Positions 13,950 through 15,240 of a DNA stretch of 15,240 nucleotides are shown in pieces. The notes under the pieces were generated by a model. That model was not told the DNA's origin, ran no database searches, and saw only the letters and a list, made by a program, of their open reading frames with translations. The translations under genes were made by a program, and so were the position numbers. Positions within the stretch are counted from its first letter, which is position 1. Every line of letters starts with the position of its first letter. The DNA is from an uncultured Lachnospiraceae bacterium (lineage in GTDB: Bacteria > Bacillota > Clostridia > Lachnospirales > Lachnospiraceae): assembly GCA_947175845.1 (NCBI GenBank), contig CAMWOK010000037.1, positions 1 to 15,240 on the forward strand, in the 5' to 3' direction.

Positions 13950-15240
13950 TTACAGCGGCAGAAGCGGAAGTATCTGGTCAAAATACTGATAAAAATCCGA
14001 GCTTTGCCAGCTGCCGTCTTTGCGGTGTTCTGCCGGTCTGTAGTCGTAGTAGACGCCGTTGATGCCGTAGTTTGTGCAGCTGTCCGCGGACATGGACAAT
14101 CTGACTGTCCGGCCGTCCGCAAGGGTCAGTTCCAGGCAGGCGCCCTCATTTCCGCACGCTGCACCGCCGTAAATGTAGGCTGCATTGCAAAACAGGTCCT
14201 CAAGTGTGCGGAGTGTTTCCGGGTCTGTTATCGTCTGGCTGCGCCGCTCATAGCCTGTGAACAGGTTCTGCATTTCCAGCCTGGCGGATGTGACCTCTTT
14301 GATTTGTGTGATATCAAATGGCCTGTAATCCAGTGTCTGAGCTAATGTGGTCTGTACCATATCAAAGAGCTGCGCGTCCTGAACCAGGTATTCCGCAGAA
14401 CTGTTTGTACTGGGATCTTCCTGGAGGCAGTGGAGATATCCCCCGTCAAATGCGGTCAGTATCAGATCCTGATAGTGCAGTTTCCAGCCGCTTTCTCTCA
14501 TGCCCTTCCAGCCAGAATCAGCCGATTCTGGCTCAGGTTTCAGACCGCCAACAAGTGCCGTCAGCTGCTTTTGCAGCGTGCCTGTAGGAATGTAGTAATA
14601 GGAAATAGAGGGTCTGACAATGGAAGGTTGTATTTCAATACATACCTGATTTTCTTTCTTTTCGCTGTATAAGGCGACATTGTTGTACAGGATCCCTTCC
14701 TCTGACTCTGTCGCGTTCCACGCGGCGTCTTCCTGACTGGCGTCGCTGCCAGCAGGATTTTCCCTGCCGGAGTCAATTTCGCTGTTGGATGTGTTGTTGC
14801 CAAGGGAGGCTGCACCTGCCGGATCGCTTCCCGCAATTTCGGGTTCTGTCCTGCCCTGCGCGCTGTGTGCTGTGGATTCTGCGGTCAGTGTGTTGCGTGT
14901 CTGTTTTTTGGCGTCAGCGCCGCTGAACGTGCAGCCTGCCATGCTGACGCAGAGAATCAGTGTGATAAAAACGTGATATTTTTTTGCGGCGGGCGGTTTT
15001 GCAATCATCTCGATTCTTCTTTTCATCTCCTGTTTTCCTCCTGTGGCCTGGGTTGAGCAGTTCCAGATGTGTTCAGCGGGCAGTGCGCCTGCGGCTGCGA
15101 TCAGCGTTTTGCCGTAACGAATCCGGTTTTCGCCTCCAATGCGTTTTAAGGCGCCGTAGTCACAGGCGAGTTCGCTGTCGCGGACGCAGACACGCGCTGC
15201 GATCCAGACCAGGGGATTGTACCAGTACAATCCTACGCAC
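13950..15240 (-). CDS. M56/BlaR1-like membrane metallopeptidase sensor, C-terminal part (5' end outside window)
   Basis: About 429 codons are visible and the frame stays open to the right edge, so the N-terminal membrane bundle and the HExxH zinc motif lie beyond the window. The first visible residues (YWYNPLVWIA...DSELACDYGALKRIG...RYGKTLI) are typical of the stretch after HExxH in M56/BlaR1 peptidases, where the Glu of SELACD is the likely third zinc ligand. A membrane segment follows (about 86-100, ending MAGC), then a Ser/Thr/Glu-rich linker (about 102-175) and an extracellular domain of about 245 residues. The outer domain has no penicillin-binding motif, so a signal other than beta-lactams is likely. 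In this family ligand binding outside triggers cleavage of a BlaI-type repressor inside, and a blaI-like gene may lie just beyond the edge. The gene is convergent with the DUF4179 gene. Confidence 0.83.
   Translation of the reverse strand, partial: CVGLYWYNPLVWIAARVCVRDSELACDYGALKRIGGENRIRYGKTLIAAAGALPAEHIWNCSTQATGGKQEMKRRIEMIAKPPAAKKYHVFITLILCVSMAGCTFSGADAKKQTRNTLTAESTAHSAQGRTEPEIAGSDPAGAASLGNNTSNSEIDSGRENPAGSDASQEDAAWNATESEEGILYNNVALYSEKKENQVCIEIQPSIVRPSISYYYIPTGTLQKQLTALVGGLKPEPESADSGWKGMRESGWKLHYQDLILTAFDGGYLHCLQEDPSTNSSAEYLVQDAQLFDMVQTTLAQTLDYRPFDITQIKEVTSARLEMQNLFTGYERRSQTITDPETLRTLEDLFCNAAYIYGGAACGNEGACLELTLADGRTVRLSMSADSCTNYGINGVYYDYRPAEHRKDGSWQSSDFYQYFDQILPLLPL

Overview
The window looks like a chromosomal stretch from a motile Gram-positive Clostridia, most likely a Lachnospiraceae member. 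The pointers are a Firmicutes-type HelD helicase, a CheC/CheY pair, an ECF sigma factor with a DUF4179 membrane partner, an M56/BlaR1-type gene, strong AGGAGG ribosome binding sites and clear TTGACA/TATAAT-type promoters. No rRNA, tRNA, CRISPR array or intact transposase was seen.

Layout. Positions 1-191 hold a decayed end: a 45-residue remnant of a HAD phosphatase gene (minus) whose 3' part has been replaced by sequence with a perfect 12-bp inverted repeat. An intact helD-like gene (440-2476, +) follows, ending at a 28-nt perfect palindrome. It converges on a 5'-truncated fragment of an AAA-ATPase/PD-(D/E)XK family gene (2517-2984, -). Next is a compact three-gene cassette (+): a cysteine-rich GNAT-type protein (3118-3831), a 26-codon ORF with a very strong ribosome binding site (3850-3930), and a full-length ABC exporter (3955-5541). 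A cytoplasmic protein of unknown family (5655-6362, +) then converges, through a bidirectional terminator, on a cheC-cheY operon (7395-6437, -) with its own sigma-A promoter.

Divergent from cheC, a near-consensus promoter drives a membrane-anchored metallophosphoesterase and an overlapping gene for an exported NHL-like beta-propeller protein (7683-9886, +). A UDPGP-family nucleotidyltransferase overlaps a YihX-like HAD phosphatase gene by four bases (10075-11936, +), and a terminator follows. The last part is an ECF sigma factor plus DUF4179 protein operon (12174-13893, +), convergent through a hairpin with the 3' part of an M56/BlaR1-like sensor gene that runs off the right edge (minus).

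How they fit together. CheC dephosphorylates CheY-P and so resets chemotaxis signalling. The UDPGP enzyme and the HAD phosphatase plausibly act on the same sugar-1-phosphate pool. The sigma/DUF4179 pair and the M56 protein are two separate envelope-signalling modules. The least explained locus is GNAT / 26-residue peptide / ABC exporter, whose gene order suggests synthesis, modification and export of a very short peptide. A second oddity is a palindromic insert of about 16 codons inside the UDPGP gene that encodes nearly the same peptide on both strands.
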